Assembly: GCF_014803405.1 (NCBI RefSeq)
Contig: NZ_JACYFG010000038.1
Span: 1-64,000 of the forward strand
DNA: 64,000 bases
Reading direction: 5' to 3'
Source of the DNA: Pelagicoccus enzymogenes
Lineage (GTDB): Bacteria > Verrucomicrobiota > Verrucomicrobiia > Opitutales > Opitutaceae
In this document: positions 7,736 to 16,499 of the stretch, in pieces
How positions within the stretch are numbered: the stretch's first letter is position 1
Layout of the letters: the number at the start of each line of letters is the position of its first letter
Notes under the pieces: model-generated
Database searches by the model: none
The model's input: only the letters and a program-made list of their open reading frames with translations
Told to the model about the DNA's origin: nothing
Translations under genes and position numbers: made by a program

Positions 7736-10700
7736 CAAGACGCGCTCTTTTCGCCTTTGGCTCTTCACCGGCCTCCTGCTCGCAACGCTCATCGGACTGG
7801 GCTCCTATGTGGTCGCCCAAGCCCTCTTTTCCTATCGCCCCCAACCCGTCGCCACCGAGTGGAATGCCCAGTGGATCAAAGCAAAGGGAGGCGGCCTCTA
7901 CTCCGGAGCCTTCCGCAAGGACATCTTTCTCACCTCTGAAGTATCGCGAGCTTGGATACGCGTCGCAGCCAAGGATGCCTTCGAGCTAGTCGTAAACGGC
8001 GACACCGCCACCCGCTCCTACCTCTGGCGCCCGACTCGCCCCTTCCAAAACGGACTCTCCGAATATGGCCAACGCCTCAATTTCAGCGCCCCGCTGTTGG
8101 CTCTCAACTTCCCCCGCGAGTATCAATGGATTGGGCACAAGGAGTATATGGTTCCCGCCTACATCGACGTTACCAACAAGCTCAACAAAGGACGCAACGC
8201 CATCAGCATCCTCATTGAAAGCCGCAAGGCCGATGCCTGCGCCATCTTGGAGGGAGAAATCCTGCTCAACACCGGTGAAGTCATTCGTCTGCAAACCGAC
8301 TCCAGCTGGCACGCCTGGCAAACCGCTCCCGCCACCACCGAGCTCGATTGGATGAACCCCAATCAACTCCCACCAGAAGGCGGAGTCAGCGTCATCGAAG
8401 AAAACGCTCCCAATTGGTTCTACCGCACCCTACCCGAAGAAATTTTCAGCGAACCCTTTCGCCCGGAGATCATCAGTCCGTCCCTCAACGAAGACCGGAT
8501 CTCCTTCACCTACGAAAAGGTTTGGGAGATCGAAAACGACGTATCCACCGCCTGGATGCGCATTCTTACCAATCGCAATATCGACCTCTTCGTCAACGAC
8601 CGCCGCGTCAATACCGATACCTACGGCAGCAATGACTACACCATGGGCGAATGGGCAATCGGCTCGCAAAAAGCTCTCGACCCGTCGGCTCGTCCTTCCT
8701 TGCTCGACCCCGACGAAGTGGGACACGTCTACGCCGGCAAGAAGTTCACCAACCCCCGCCACTCGGACCCCACCGTCAACGATTTCCACCGCTACGAAAA
8801 CACGCTCAACAAAACCGGCGAAAGCCCCAGCAAAGCCGGCCAGGCCCCCGCAACCAACCCCCTCTTCAACGAACGCCAGCAGATCAACCCGAACGCCGGA
8901 ACATTCGCCGACTACCTACCGGGAGGACGCGCCCCCGAAGCCCTCACCCGCAACCGAGAAGACTACCAATTCATCGGCTTCGACCTCAGCAGCCTCCTCC
9001 ATCCGGGACGCAACACCGTCAAGATCCGCCTCAACCCCAAAGACACTGCCTTGCGCCTAAATTGGCTCCCCAGCCTCGCCCTCGACGCAGCGGCGACTGA
9101 CCGACAAGGCCGCAGCTCCCGCCTGCAAAGCGACGAAACTTGGCTCGTCTCAACCGGCACCCTTGCCAGTGCACGCTTCGTATCAACCCGCAGCGCCATC
9201 ACCAGCGCCATCCAACTTCCCTCCATAAAGTACCGTGGCTTCATCTATCATCAAGGAGACAAGCTGCTGGCTTGGTTCACTCTCGCTCTCGTTGTCGCTC
9301 TGGTGGTGGGCGCTTCGCTTGTATTCAGTTTTTGGAAACAGGATATCAACGACGAATCCCTCTCTTACCTCTCACGCTACCAGCTGCTCTTTCCCACCTC
9401 CATCCTCCTCGGCATCGTCATGCTGCGCATCTCTTGGGTCGAGCGCTTCGAGTGGGTTTGGCTGCACTACCCGTGGATCTGGCTCGCCGGAGCCGTGGCA
9501 GCCACCCTCGCCCTCGGCCTCGGAACCATCCGCGTGCGCCGCATCCTGCGCGACGATCTGCCGCAAAAGCGACGCGGCCGCATGCTCGTCACCCTCGTCC
9601 GCACACTCCCCAACAGCAGGTATTGGAAGTTCATCATCTTCGCCCACCTGCTGCTCGCCTTCGCCCTACGAGCTTACCACATCGATTTCCAAACCATCGA
9701 CGACGACGAGTACGCCTCCATCCAAGCCTCCCTCGCCATCGCCGAAAAAGGCGTGCCTGAATACACCGCCGACGTCTGGTACACCCGCAGCCCCCTTTAC
9801 CACTACCTTTCGGGATTCTTCATCTGGATTTTCGGCCCCAACATCTGGGTGCTTCGACTCCCGATGGTCCTCTTCGGAGTCGCCACCACTTGGCTCTGCT
9901 ACCACTCGTGCAAGCACCTGCTCGGTTCAGCCTGGCTTGGCATCGCCGCCATGCTGCTCTACGCCTTCCACCCCTTCCTCATCTTCAGCTCCCACATCGC
10001 CCGCTTCTACCAGCAGCAGCAATTCTTCGCCCTGCTGACCGCCTACTTCTTCTGCAAAGGCTTCGTCAGTGGAGCACAAGAAATGAAGTACCGCTACTAC
10101 ACGCTGTGGTGCTTCCTCGCCGCCATCCTTTCCCAAGAACTGAGCGTTGTCATTGGATTCCAATTACTTTTTGGCTATCTGCTCTTCGCCAAGCGAAAGC
10201 CTATGAGCGACGAGCTACGCACCTTGGTCATAGCCGTCTGCGTGGTAGCCCTGACCGCCATCGACATCATCGTCTTCCAAACCCGCACCCTCACCCGCAC
10301 GGAAGGGATTTCGCCCAATGTCGAAGCCACCCTCTCGCCCAATTTCTCCAGCCCGATGAACTACCTCTCGGTCTTCTTTTCCTACTCCCGCCTGCACCTT
10401 TCCCTCAGCGTGCTCTTCTTTCTCGGCCTACCCCTCGCCTTCAAGAATGGCAACCGCAACGTGCTCGCCATGTACTACATGATGTTCTCGGGCGTCATCT
10501 TCACCAACTTGCTCGTTACCGCCGATAGCCTTCGTTACCAGTATTGGATCATCCCGCTCTGGATCATGCTCGGCCTCTATTGCGTCAAAGCCATCCTGGA
10601 CTACCTCGATACCTTCAGCCTGCAAAAAGTCCGCGGAAAATTCCGTCTCGGCCGCACGCGTATCCTGATTTCCACTATCGTCTTCACCGCTATCTTCATT

Positions 10701-11189
10701 TCCTGGTCGCCCTGGCGAATCCCCGGCTCCTACGATACCAAGATCCTCGGCGACGCGTCAGGTGCTTTTCAATACATTCGTACGCACATGCGACCGACCG
10801 ATCGCGTCGGCGCCACCGAACCGCACCCTCACGGCATCCTACTAGAGACGGGGCGGGCCGACTACGACATCGCCATGCCGCTGCTCTACGACTTCGTCTA
10901 CCTCACCGAAGGCCAGCTACGCGACCGCAACGCCGACGCCCTCGTAGTCTCCACCGTGGAACAGCTGCAGTCCGAATTCGCCAAGCACGACCGCGTTTGG
11001 ATCGCCATCAACCGCGAGAAATTCCGCTCCCGCGGCAAGAACCTCCGCTGGGAATACCCCGGAGCCCGCGCCGAGCTTTTCCTCCGCCAGCAATGCTCCA
11101 TCGAGTACCAAAGCTACCTCTGGACCGTCTTCCTCTGGGACGCCAACCGCGCCAACTACAAAGCCTTCCGCCAAAACTGGAACCGCTGA
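7725..11189 (+). CDS. Large GT-C (GT39/ArnT-type) membrane glycosyltransferase with N-terminal rhamnosidase-like beta-sandwich domains
   Basis: 1154 residues. An N-terminal anchor (about 8-32) is followed by roughly 460 soluble residues. These contain two segments resembling the N-terminal sugar-binding beta-sandwich of bacterial alpha-L-rhamnosidases (AQWIKAKGGGLYSGAFRKD near 48-66, a second around 260-500). After a helix near 512-540 comes a GT-C membrane transferase with about ten helices. Its first periplasmic loop carries D659-D-D-E-Y, the acidic motif expected of polyprenyl-phosphate-dependent GT39/ArnT enzymes. It is twice the usual GT39 length. ATG 7725 overlaps the upstream gene by 11 bases. 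It probably adds sugar on the periplasmic side; donor and acceptor are unknown. Confidence 0.82.
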   Translation: MNNSKTRSFRLWLFTGLLLATLIGLGSYVVAQALFSYRPQPVATEWNAQWIKAKGGGLYSGAFRKDIFLTSEVSRAWIRVAAKDAFELVVNGDTATRSYLWRPTRPFQNGLSEYGQRLNFSAPLLALNFPREYQWIGHKEYMVPAYIDVTNKLNKGRNAISILIESRKADACAILEGEILLNTGEVIRLQTDSSWHAWQTAPATTELDWMNPNQLPPEGGVSVIEENAPNWFYRTLPEEIFSEPFRPEIISPSLNEDRISFTYEKVWEIENDVSTAWMRILTNRNIDLFVNDRRVNTDTYGSNDYTMGEWAIGSQKALDPSARPSLLDPDEVGHVYAGKKFTNPRHSDPTVNDFHRYENTLNKTGESPSKAGQAPATNPLFNERQQINPNAGTFADYLPGGRAPEALTRNREDYQFIGFDLSSLLHPGRNTVKIRLNPKDTALRLNWLPSLALDAAATDRQGRSSRLQSDETWLVSTGTLASARFVSTRSAITSAIQLPSIKYRGFIYHQGDKLLAWFTLALVVALVVGASLVFSFWKQDINDESLSYLSRYQLLFPTSILLGIVMLRISWVERFEWVWLHYPWIWLAGAVAATLALGLGTIRVRRILRDDLPQKRRGRMLVTLVRTLPNSRYWKFIIFAHLLLAFALRAYHIDFQTIDDDEYASIQASLAIAEKGVPEYTADVWYTRSPLYHYLSGFFIWIFGPNIWVLRLPMVLFGVATTWLCYHSCKHLLGSAWLGIAAMLLYAFHPFLIFSSHIARFYQQQQFFALLTAYFFCKGFVSGAQEMKYRYYTLWCFLAAILSQELSVVIGFQLLFGYLLFAKRKPMSDELRTLVIAVCVVALTAIDIIVFQTRTLTRTEGISPNVEATLSPNFSSPMNYLSVFFSYSRLHLSLSVLFFLGLPLAFKNGNRNVLAMYYMMFSGVIFTNLLVTADSLRYQYWIIPLWIMLGLYCVKAILDYLDTFSLQKVRGKFRLGRTRILISTIVFTAIFISWSPWRIPGSYDTKILGDASGAFQYIRTHMRPTDRVGATEPHPHGILLETGRADYDIAMPLLYDFVYLTEGQLRDRNADALVVSTVEQLQSEFAKHDRVWIAINREKFRSRGKNLRWEYPGARAELFLRQQCSIEYQSYLWTVFLWDANRANYKAFRQNWNR

Positions 11190-11246
11190 GGGCGACTCTC
11201 TGATAACGAAGTTTGACAATTTTCGTCATAACGTCAGCCTGCTGTC
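11190..11246 (+). promoter_or_regulatory. Possible operator/promoter zone of the parDE pair
   Basis: A TTGACA at 11213-11218 lies inside an ACGAA...TTCGT dyad (about 11206-11225). No -10 element is found at 16-18 bases from it. ParD-type antitoxins usually bind dyads in their own promoter, so an operator is plausible but weakly supported. Confidence 0.3.
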
Positions 11247-11510
11247 ATGAACGTTTCGCTGACGCCAGAGCTCGAGAAATGGGTACAAGACAAAGTGCAG
11301 TCTGGATTATACAGCTCCTCGTCAGAAGTCGTCAGAGATGCCTTGAGAGTCTTGCATCAATTTGAGGCGGAACGAGCCAGGAAACTCTCCACGCTCCAGT
11401 CCGAAATTCAAGTCGGCCTCGAGCAACTCAAGGCAGGTAAATCAAAACCCATGGACTCAACCCTGATGAAACGCATCAAAGCTCGCGGCAGAGAACGTTT
11501 GAATGGCTAA
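11247..11510 (+). CDS. parD: ParD-family antitoxin (ribbon-helix-helix)
   Basis: 87 residues. The N-terminal half begins MNVSLTPELEKWVQDKV and continues SGLYSSSSEVVRDALR. This is the ParD/CopG ribbon-helix-helix pattern: a short beta strand that dimerises and binds DNA, then the Y-x-S-x-S-E-V-V-R-x-A-L helix. The charged C-terminal tail (about 45-87) would wrap and neutralise the toxin. The stop overlaps the toxin start by 8 bases, the usual antitoxin-first arrangement. It probably represses its own promoter together with ParE. The pair sits between an envelope operon and radD. Confidence 0.88.
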   Translation: MNVSLTPELEKWVQDKVQSGLYSSSSEVVRDALRVLHQFEAERARKLSTLQSEIQVGLEQLKAGKSKPMDSTLMKRIKARGRERLNG

Positions 11511-11802
11511 GAAGCTCGTCATCTCCGAGGAAGCGGAATCGGACCTCGAAGACATCTGGGACTACATTGCGATGGACAGTCCCCTCAAAGCAGATCGTTT
11601 CATCGACCAACTTTTTCGCAAATGCCTGGACCTGTCCGAACTTGACGGGGTCGGACGCCAAAGAAACGAACTTTATCAAGGATTGCTCAGCCTCCCGCAC
11701 AAGAAATTCGTGATCTTCTTCACACGCGAAAAATCGAAGGTGAACATCGTTCGCATCCTCCGTGGATCGAGAGACCTAGACCCATTATTCGAAGACGGGT
11801 GA
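11503..11802 (+). CDS. parE: ParE/RelE-superfamily toxin
   Basis: 99 residues. ISEEAESDLEDIWDYIAMDSP and KADRFIDQLFRKCLDLSELDGVG match the two N-terminal helices of ParE proteins. The C-terminal strand region reads PHKKFVIFFTREKSKVNIVRILRGSRDLDPLF, with the conserved R-I-L-x-G-x-R-D. ParE members poison DNA gyrase, whereas RelE members cleave mRNA. The pattern and the ParD partner favour ParE, but the target is inferred. The start is set by an 8-base overlap with the antitoxin gene. The protein is full length and shows no damage. Confidence 0.88.
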   Translation: MAKKLVISEEAESDLEDIWDYIAMDSPLKADRFIDQLFRKCLDLSELDGVGRQRNELYQGLLSLPHKKFVIFFTREKSKVNIVRILRGSRDLDPLFEDG

Positions 11803-11920
11803 AGTCATCCGCCGGGCAACACCAAAAGGCGCCTCTACACATAAGCCCAACGACGGAACTGATTCCCTAAAACACTAATTTCCTATACTTCGCCGAAGGC
11901 ATCTCCTAGCTTGCCCGGCG
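11803..11920. other. Spacer bracketed by a perfect 10-bp inverted repeat
   Basis: CGCCGGGCAA (11810-11819) and TTGCCCGGCG (11911-11920) are exact reverse complements. They lie just inside the spacer between the ParE stop codon and the radD ATG. The middle is AT-richer and has TATACT at 11884-11889, a possible -10 for radD, with no clear -35. Confidence 0.45.
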
Positions 11921-13660
11921 ATGTACAAGCTCCGGTCCTACCAGCAGCAAGCTGTTGACAGCACCCTCAACCACTTCCGAAGAAAACGCACCCCCGCGGT
12001 CATCGTTCTGCCCACGGGAGCAGGCAAGAGCCTCGTCATCGCCGAGCTGGCCAAGATCGCTCAAGGACGCGTCCTGGTGCTGGCCCACGTCAAGGAGCTG
12101 GTGGAGCAAAACCACTTGAAGTACGAGAGCTACGGCCTGCAAGCCGGCATCTACGCCGCGGGCCTCAACCAGAAGGACAGCACGCAAAAGGTCATCTTCG
12201 GCAGCATCCAATCCGTCGCCAATGCGGAGCCCGACTTCTTCAAGGACTTCACCTTGCTCGTCATCGACGAGTGCCACCGCGTCGGGCTCGAACCGGACAG
12301 CCAGTACGCCCAAGTCATCAAGCAGCTCAAGCTGAACAACAGCCGCATCTGCATCCTCGGCCTCACCGCTACGCCCTATCGCCTCGGTCTGGGCTGGATC
12401 TACAACATCGCCCTGCGCGGCGAAGTGAAGACAACCGAGATGCGCTTCTTCAAGCACTGCATCTACGAGCTCCCGCTGGAGTACATGATTCGCAACCGCT
12501 ACCTGACACCTCCCGTCAAGGTCGACATCCCGGTCACCTCCTACGACTTCTCCGAGCTCACAGAAAACGGTCAAAGCTACACCATGGCCCAGCTGGAAGA
12601 GGTCCTGCAGCAACAGCGACGACTCACTCCGCTCATCATCAAAAACATCGTCGACATCACGGAAAGCTACCATCGCCAAGGCGTCATGATCTTCAGCTCC
12701 ACCGTGAAGCATGCCCGCGAGATCTTGGAAAGCCTCCCGCAAGGACAAGCCCGCCTCGTGATCGGGGAAACCGAAGACAGCGATCGCGACCAAATCGTAG
12801 AAGCCTTCAAGCGCCGCGAGTTCAAGTACCTCGTCAACGTCTCCGTTCTCACCACCGGCTTCGACGCCGCCCACGTCGACGTGATCGCCATCCTGCGCCC
12901 CACCGAATCCATCAGCCTCTACCAACAAATCATCGGCCGTGGTCTTCGTTTGGATACAAACAAGAAGGATTGCCTAGTGCTCGACTACACCGGCATGGGC
13001 CACAGCATCTTCAGTCCGGAGATCGGAGAAAAGAAGCCCGCCGCTGAATCCGTTCCCGTGCAAGTGCCCTGTCCCGAATGCGGATTCATCAACGACTTCT
13101 GGGGAACCGTCGACGCGGACGGCAACGTCATCGAGCACTTCGGACGCAAGTGCCGCGGCGGTAAGCAAAATCCGGATACCTACGAATTCATTCCCTGCGG
13201 CTTCCGTTTCCGCTTCAAGCTCTGCGAGCAATGCGGTGCCCAAAACGACATCTCCGCCCGCGAGTGCAACCGTTGCGGCGACCTGCTCATCGACCCCGAC
13301 ACCAAGCTCAAGCAAGCCAAGCTCTCCAAGGACGCCCACGTGCTCACCCCCGACTCCATCGAAATGCTGGAGCGCCAGGACAAAAACGGGAACGCCTACC
13401 TGCAAGTCCGCTACTACGACTACGACGCCCGCTACCTCTCCGAAAACCACTACCTCAACAATCAGACCAGCCTGAAGAAGTTTAATATCAACTTCCTCCG
13501 CTCGCATCTGAAGAAGCCCGAACTGAAACTTGATATAAGATCGGTCGACGAAGTCCTGCAGATGCAACCCCTGCTCCGCATGCCCGCCTTCGTCATCGGC
13601 CGCAAGCAAGGCAAGTTCTGGAAGATCACCGAAAAGATCTTCAGCGAAGAGCTGAGATAG
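11921..13660 (+). CDS. radD: RadD-like superfamily 2 DNA helicase
   Basis: 579 residues, close in layout to Escherichia coli RadD (YejH), a repair ATPase acting at double-strand breaks and during replication-fork processing. Seen directly: LRSYQQQAV (Q-motif region), Walker A PTGAGKS (31-37), DECH box (116-119), LTATPYRLG, and the C-terminal helicase motifs [20 protein letters not shown] and QQIIGRGLR. After about 380 comes a cysteine-rich tail: [31 protein letters not shown], then CNRCG. This is a zinc module also present in RadD. It starts directly after a TTGCCCGGCG repeat arm. It lies downstream of parDE but 118 bases away, so it is probably transcribed on its own. Assignment is strong. 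Confidence 0.92.
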   Translation: MYKLRSYQQQAVDSTLNHFRRKRTPAVIVLPTGAGKSLVIAELAKIAQGRVLVLAHVKELVEQNHLKYESYGLQAGIYAAGLNQKDSTQKVIFGSIQSVANAEPDFFKDFTLLVIDECHRVGLEPDSQYAQVIKQLKLNNSRICILGLTATPYRLGLGWIYNIALRGEVKTTEMRFFKHCIYELPLEYMIRNRYLTPPVKVDIPVTSYDFSELTENGQSYTMAQLEEVLQQQRRLTPLIIKNIVDITESYHRQGVMIFSSTVKHAREILESLPQGQARLVIGETEDSDRDQIVEAFKRREFKYLVNVSVLTTGFDAAHVDVIAILRPTESISLYQQIIGRGLRLDTNKKDCLVLDYTGMGHSIFSPEIGEKKPAAESVPVQVPCPECGFINDFWGTVDADGNVIEHFGRKCRGGKQNPDTYEFIPCGFRFRFKLCEQCGAQNDISARECNRCGDLLIDPDTKLKQAKLSKDAHVLTPDSIEMLERQDKNGNAYLQVRYYDYDARYLSENHYLNNQTSLKKFNINFLRSHLKKPELKLDIRSVDEVLQMQPLLRMPAFVIGRKQGKFWKITEKIFSEELR

Positions 13661-13671
13661 ATCTGCCCGCC

Positions 13672-13697
13672 GTGGGAAGCGGCCTTGCGCCGCGATT
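13672..13697. repeat. Single REP-like unit
   Basis: GTGGGAAGCGGCCTTGCGC followed by CGCGATT: the same head, CTTG loop and CGCGATT foot as the REP-like arms at 2463 and 54006. The stem is GCGGC/GCCGC. It separates the convergent radD and gmk genes. Confidence 0.75.
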
Positions 13698-13701
13698 CCC
13701 C

Positions 13702-14319
13702 CTACCCCAAACGCAGCGAGCGCATCTTCTCCGCCCGCCAGATGTTGAGCAAGGAACCATAGTCCTCGTCCTTCGTCTTGGTGGTGATCACATAGTCGAA
13801 CTCCGGCCAAAGCTTCACCTCGCCCTTAGCGGTTTCGATGCGACGCGCAATCTCCGCTTCGTCGTCCTTGCCGCGACCGCGCAAGCGCTCGCGCACCACC
13901 TCCAAGTCAGGCGGCAAGATGAAGACCGTCACCAAACGCTTGGACAAGAGCTCGTCCTGCTCCGCCGCCGCCTTGATATTGGCCACGCCTTGCACGTCCA
14001 CGTTCATCACGATGTCGATATGATGATCGAGCTTATCTTGTATCGATTTCTTCAATACTCCGTAACGATTGGTGTGAACCTTGGCCCACTCCAGAAAGGC
14101 TCCCGTCTCGATCGCCCGGTCAAACTGGCCGTCGTCCAAAAAGTGGTAATCCACCCCGTCCACCTCGCCCTCGCGCGGCTGGCGCGTGGTGCAAGTCACC
14201 ACCCGCTCCACATTGTCGAGCTCGTCCACCATGCGTTCGCAAAGCGTGGTCTTGCCGCTGCCAGCCGGACCAGCGAGCACTAACAACAGGGAAACGTCTT
14301 CTTGAGGTGCATTCATCAA
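13702..14319 (-). CDS. gmk: Guanylate kinase
   Basis: Phosphorylates GMP to GDP with ATP in the cytoplasm. The 205-residue product has P-loop GPAGSGKT (17-24), the GMP-binding stretch TCTTRQPREGEVDGVDYHFLD, EWAKVHTNRYGV, VMNVDVQGVANIK and the lid region RLRGRGKDDEAEIARR. Length matches bacterial Gmk. Met1 and Met2 are both possible starts. It is last in a minus-strand run after miaB and a small membrane protein gene, but a BIME-like repeat lies between, so it may have its own promoter (AT-rich sequence at 14320-14345). Confidence 0.95.
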   Translation of the reverse strand: MMNAPQEDVSLLLVLAGPAGSGKTTLCERMVDELDNVERVVTCTTRQPREGEVDGVDYHFLDDGQFDRAIETGAFLEWAKVHTNRYGVLKKSIQDKLDHHIDIVMNVDVQGVANIKAAAEQDELLSKRLVTVFILPPDLEVVRERLRGRGKDDEAEIARRIETAKGEVKLWPEFDYVITTKTKDEDYGSLLNIWRAEKMRSLRLG

Positions 14320-14349
14320 ATAAAAACAATATTGGGAGCCTCTCTTTTT

Positions 14350-14422
14350 GTAGGAGCGTGCTTGTCACGCGATAGCGTTGCCAAATCAAGGCGCCGTCAT
14401 CGCGTGACAAGCACGCTCCCAC
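14350..14422. repeat. REP/BIME-like inverted pair
   Basis: Left arm 14350-14373 (GTAGGAGCGTGCTTGTCACG then CGAT) and right arm 14399-14422 (ATCGCGTGACAAGCACGCTC then CCAC) are almost perfect inverted copies, 25 bases apart. The left arm is preceded by TTTTT. Each arm contains the stem GCGTG/CACGC. It may also stop transcription between the 181-residue membrane gene and gmk. Confidence 0.85.
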
Positions 14423-14435
14423 ATCGGAAAGTGTA

Positions 14436-14981
14436 TTAAAAAGTAAAGGCCACGCCCGAGAGCAACAGACCGTAAACGGCTGCGACCATGGCCAGCGACT
14501 TGCCGCGCGATTCCTGGGCAAAGGCCCAACCAAAAAAGTCGCGCAAGCGAAATGGGGCGTAGGCCAAGTAGAGAGAGAGGGCGATGCCGATGTAAACCGG
14601 AACCACCATCAACAAACGCAGCGGCTCCTCGTAGCGCATCCAAGCGCTGTCCACCAGCATGTCCGCAAAAAACAGATACAAGATACAGCTCGCCCGTACG
14701 GAGAGGAAATCCGCCGCGTACTTGAAGCTCAAGACCCCTAGGATGCCGAAACCGATCAGGATGTATTGCTTGTAGTCGCCGTAGTCCATGGAGCCGAGGT
14801 GCCACACCTTCCAGCCGGTCCACGCCATGGCCAGGATCATCAGCACCTTGCCCGCCTGCTCGGAACGAGGAAAGTTGCGGGCCATCGCCGCAGCGGAGCT
14901 GTACTTGAGCAGCAGGCTACCGCCAGCGGCGAGCAGCAAGAGCCCGAAAAAGAGGGACGATTGGGTGAGGCTAAGTTCCAC
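14436..14981 (-). CDS. Hypothetical multi-pass membrane protein
   Basis: 181 residues with about five hydrophobic segments: 8-26, 44-60, 72-90, 95-112, 124-146 and possibly 160-180. No signal peptide, catalytic motif or known family was recognised. It starts 18 bases after the miaB stop codon on the same strand, so it is probably co-transcribed with miaB. A BIME-like repeat follows its stop. The coding character is good (regular hydrophobic/charged alternation and an ATG start), but the role is unknown. Confidence 0.7.
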   Translation of the reverse strand: MELSLTQSSLFFGLLLLAAGGSLLLKYSSAAAMARNFPRSEQAGKVLMILAMAWTGWKVWHLGSMDYGDYKQYILIGFGILGVLSFKYAADFLSVRASCILYLFFADMLVDSAWMRYEEPLRLLMVVPVYIGIALSLYLAYAPFRLRDFFGWAFAQESRGKSLAMVAAVYGLLLSGVAFTF

Positions 14982-14999
14982 GGTGAGATGAGAAAAGGT

Positions 15000-16361
15000 T
15001 TAGGCGTCGACCCCGGCAAGCACCAAGTCGCCGTAGACCGTACTCGCGGTGGCGCGGTTGATCTTCATGTCCACCAGCTGGCCGATCAGGCGCTCGTTGG
15101 CGTCGAAGATCGCGTTGCGGTAGCCCCGCGTCTTGCCCACGAACTTGTCCCCCTTCTTGGCCGGACCTTCGATGAGCACTTGCTCGGTCTTGCCCACCAG
15201 TCCTTCGTTGCGGGCCAAGGAACTCTTGTGCAGCAAGTCGAGCAGCACCTGGTTGCGACGCTCCTTCTCCTCCTGCGGGATCTGGTCGGGCATCACTTCC
15301 GCGGGCGTACCAGTACGGATGCTGTACTTGAAGATGTAGGCCATGTCGAAGGCGATGTCGTCGAAGAAGGCGGCCGTTTCCGCGAAGTCCGCTTCCGTTT
15401 CGCCCGGGAAGCCCACGATGATATCGGTGGAAAAATACATGCTCGGCACCACCGCCCGCAGCGAATCCACGATCTCGCGGTAGCGCTCCTTGGTGTAGGG
15501 ACGGTTCATCGCACGCAGCGTCTTGTTGCAGCCAGCCTGCAGCGGCAGGTGCACGTACTCGCACAGCTTGGAAAGGTCGCGGTAGGCCTCCACGAGGTCC
15601 TGCTTGAAGCCGCGCGGGTGCGGCGAGGTGAAACGGATCCGCTCGATGCCCTTCACGTCTTGGATCTTCTCGAGGAGCTGCACGAAGGGGGACTTGCCGC
15701 CCACCACCGGAAATTCGCGGCGGCCGTAGCTGGTCACGATCTGGCCGAGCAAGGTCACTTCCTTGACGCCGCTCTCCGCCACGCGGGTGACTTCGTCCAC
15801 GATCTCCTCGATGGGACGCGCCCGCTCGCGGCCGCGGGTTTTCGGCACGATGCAGAAGGCGCAGTTCATGTTGCAGCCCTGCATGATGGAAACGAAGGCG
15901 CTGACCTGACCCTTCTTGCCGATGTGGTCGCGAATGGTGTTCTGCGAACCTTCCTCCTCATCCAAATCGACGATGGAGCTGGGACGCGGACCTTGGCCGT
16001 TGAGGCTCTGGATCAAGTTGTCCAAATGGTCCGGCACGCGGTGAAACTTCTGGGTTCCCACCACCAAATCGAGGTCCGGCAATCGGTCCACGAGGGTGGA
16101 ACCGTGGTTCTGGGCCATGCAGCCCATCACGCCGAGGACGAAGTTCGGGTTCTCCTTTTTCTTCTTCTTGAGGTAGCCCGCCTTGCCAATAGCCTTCTGC
16201 TCCGCCTGGTCGCGCACGCTGCAAGTGTTGAGCAGCACAACATCTGCATCATGTTCAGTATCAACGATGCTGTACCCGCGATTGCGGAGGTCGGAAGCGA
16301 CTTGCTCGCTGTCCCGCTCGTTCATCTGGCAGCCGTAGGTCTTGATGTATACGCGATTCAT
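15000..16361 (-). CDS. miaB: tRNA-2-methylthio-N6-dimethylallyladenosine synthase MiaB
   Basis: Radical-SAM methylthiotransferase that modifies adenosine 37 of tRNAs reading codons that begin with U. From Met at 16361: VYIKTYGCQMNERDSEQ near the N-terminus, LLNTCSVRDQAEQKAIG and GVMGCMAQ supply the three cysteines of the auxiliary cluster. CNMNCAFC is the CxxxCxxC radical-SAM site. A TRAM domain closes the protein (KFVGKTRGYRNAIF). Length is 453 residues, normal for MiaB. A reading open to 16481 was rejected because its extra 40 residues come from a CTGGAGGGAC-type palindromic repeat. Methionine 33 of that longer frame (16385) is a less likely alternative. Confidence 0.95.
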   Translation of the reverse strand: MNRVYIKTYGCQMNERDSEQVASDLRNRGYSIVDTEHDADVVLLNTCSVRDQAEQKAIGKAGYLKKKKKENPNFVLGVMGCMAQNHGSTLVDRLPDLDLVVGTQKFHRVPDHLDNLIQSLNGQGPRPSSIVDLDEEEGSQNTIRDHIGKKGQVSAFVSIMQGCNMNCAFCIVPKTRGRERARPIEEIVDEVTRVAESGVKEVTLLGQIVTSYGRREFPVVGGKSPFVQLLEKIQDVKGIERIRFTSPHPRGFKQDLVEAYRDLSKLCEYVHLPLQAGCNKTLRAMNRPYTKERYREIVDSLRAVVPSMYFSTDIIVGFPGETEADFAETAAFFDDIAFDMAYIFKYSIRTGTPAEVMPDQIPQEEKERRNQVLLDLLHKSSLARNEGLVGKTEQVLIEGPAKKGDKFVGKTRGYRNAIFDANERLIGQLVDMKINRATASTVYGDLVLAGVDA

Positions 16362-16426
16362 GGTGGAAAAGAACCCAAACGCCATAGAGGCGACAGGATT
16401 TAGGTCAATCCTAGAGCGAGGGACGC

Positions 16427-16482
16427 GAGGAGGGACCGGTGAATGTGCCGGCTTCCAGCCTCGGTACCACCCGGTCCGCAAC
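16427..16482. repeat. Palindromic repeat, GGAGGGAC family
   Basis: GAGGAGGGACCGGTG at the left and ACCACCCGGTCCGC at the right pair through GGACCGG/CCGGTCC. The interior includes GAATGTG and a CCGGC/GCCTCGG-like segment. Related copies lie at 21316, 41616 (which shares GTGAATGTG) and 53837. Confidence 0.7.
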
Positions 16483-16499
16483 CGGAATCCGCGCCCTCC

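Noticed and set aside
11213-11241. Sigma-70 promoter for parDE based on TTGACA
   Set aside because: No -10 hexamer at a 16-18 base spacing; kept only as a possible operator zone.
16362-16481. N-terminal extension of miaB
   Set aside because: Extra residues derive from a palindromic repeat; MiaB homologues start near VYIKTYGCQ.
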